A stretch of DNA of 64,000 nt from Pedobacter steynii (lineage in GTDB: Bacteria; Bacteroidota; Bacteroidia; Sphingobacteriales; Sphingobacteriaceae), in assembly GCF_900103665.1 (NCBI RefSeq), contig NZ_FNGY01000009.1, forward strand, positions 248,001-312,000, given 5' to 3'. Numbering within the stretch: position 1 is the first letter of the stretch; each line of letters opens with the position of its first letter. The notes under the pieces are model-generated. The model had not been told where the DNA came from. It ran no database searches and saw only the letters and a program-made list of their open reading frames with translations. The translations under genes were made by a program, and so were the position numbers. Of this stretch, positions 63,838 to 64,000 are shown in pieces.

Positions 63838-64000
63838 TTAACTGATCGGATATTGTTCCAGCCCTTTGCGTATAAATTTTAAGGCTTTAGTGAGTTGATT
63901 TTCTACTGTTTTCTCAGAAATCAGGAGGTTCAAAGCAATTTCACGATTGTTGAGTCCTTCATTACGGCTGAGTTCGTAAACGGCTTTGCAGCGTTGAGGA
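63838..64000 (-). CDS. ECF sigma factor, 3' end (cut by window edge)
   Basis: The minus strand from the edge reads PQRCKAVYELSRNEGLNNRE, then IALNLLISEKTVENQLTKAL, then KFIRKGLEQYPIS and a TAA at 63838-63840. This is region 4 of a sigma-70 ECF factor of the large Bacteroidota group paired with FecR proteins. The helix-turn-helix (NNREIALNLLISEKTVENQL) is complete; region 2 and the start are outside the window. Confidence 0.88.
   Translation of the reverse strand, partial: PQRCKAVYELSRNEGLNNREIALNLLISEKTVENQLTKALKFIRKGLEQYPIS

Noticed and set aside
1..64000. Search for CRISPR arrays, insertion sequences, prophage and biosynthetic clusters
   Set aside because: No regular direct repeats with spacers, no transposase or integrase motifs and no biosynthetic core enzymes were seen.

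Overview
This window looks like chromosomal core sequence from a Bacteroidota member of the Sphingobacteriaceae, most like Pedobacter. The signs are two SusC/SusD pairs, gliding lipoprotein GldH directly after a cysteine-rich RicT/PSP1 protein, several Bacteroidota -7 boxes of the form TAnnTTTG, a tRNA without an encoded CCA end, and a remnant resembling the DUF6266 family that is common in Pedobacter. The sequence is moderately AT-rich. I saw no insertion sequence, prophage, CRISPR array or rRNA operon. Family assignments rest on recognised motifs, not on database searches.

Layout. 1-9.8 kb is housekeeping: rplS, an amino-acid dehydrogenase, an MscS channel, phosphatidylserine decarboxylase, hypoxanthine phosphoribosyltransferase, an AsmA-like/GT51 peptidoglycan glycosyltransferase, an Mrp/ApbC-NfuA iron-sulfur pair and peptide deformylase. 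9.8-16.8 kb holds an M16 peptidase, a HmuY-like protein, two coupled polytopic membrane proteins, htpG and a DUF4397 lipoprotein. 17-21 kb carries two ECF sigma modules facing each other. One is sigma plus a single-pass/beta-barrel protein that looks like a dual-membrane-spanning anti-sigma factor (Dma-type). The other is a TraB/GumN-sigma-polytopic membrane protein operon. 21-29 kb has M3 and S9 peptidases, a TlpA thioredoxin and an LpoB/COG3014 lipoprotein operon. 29-41.7 kb holds yifB/comM, ffh, DUF3078, a tiny HERIH membrane protein, two tandem LysM glucosaminidases with an O-methyltransferase and ruvX, then holB-ricT-gldH, a DUF6266-like remnant and murF.

41.8-54.9 kb is an uptake region: an M14 carboxypeptidase, then two SusC/SusD pairs with near-identical leaders and signal peptides, and a small lipoprotein. 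No carbohydrate-active enzyme is present, so the substrate is unknown; the many peptidases nearby make peptides a reasonable guess. 54.9-64 kb has an S66 LD-carboxypeptidase divergent from metG, tRNA-Arg(CCU), an FGGY sugar kinase, a TonB-type outer-membrane receptor, a Fur-like DNA-binding-domain-only protein, a FecR-like anti-sigma protein and the 3' end of its ECF sigma gene, cut by the window edge.

Themes: envelope sensing (three sigma/anti-sigma modules), peptidoglycan assembly and turnover (GT51, LpoB-like, MurF, glucosaminidases, S66), and short or leaderless promoters in which the -7 box lies only 3-7 nt before the start codon.
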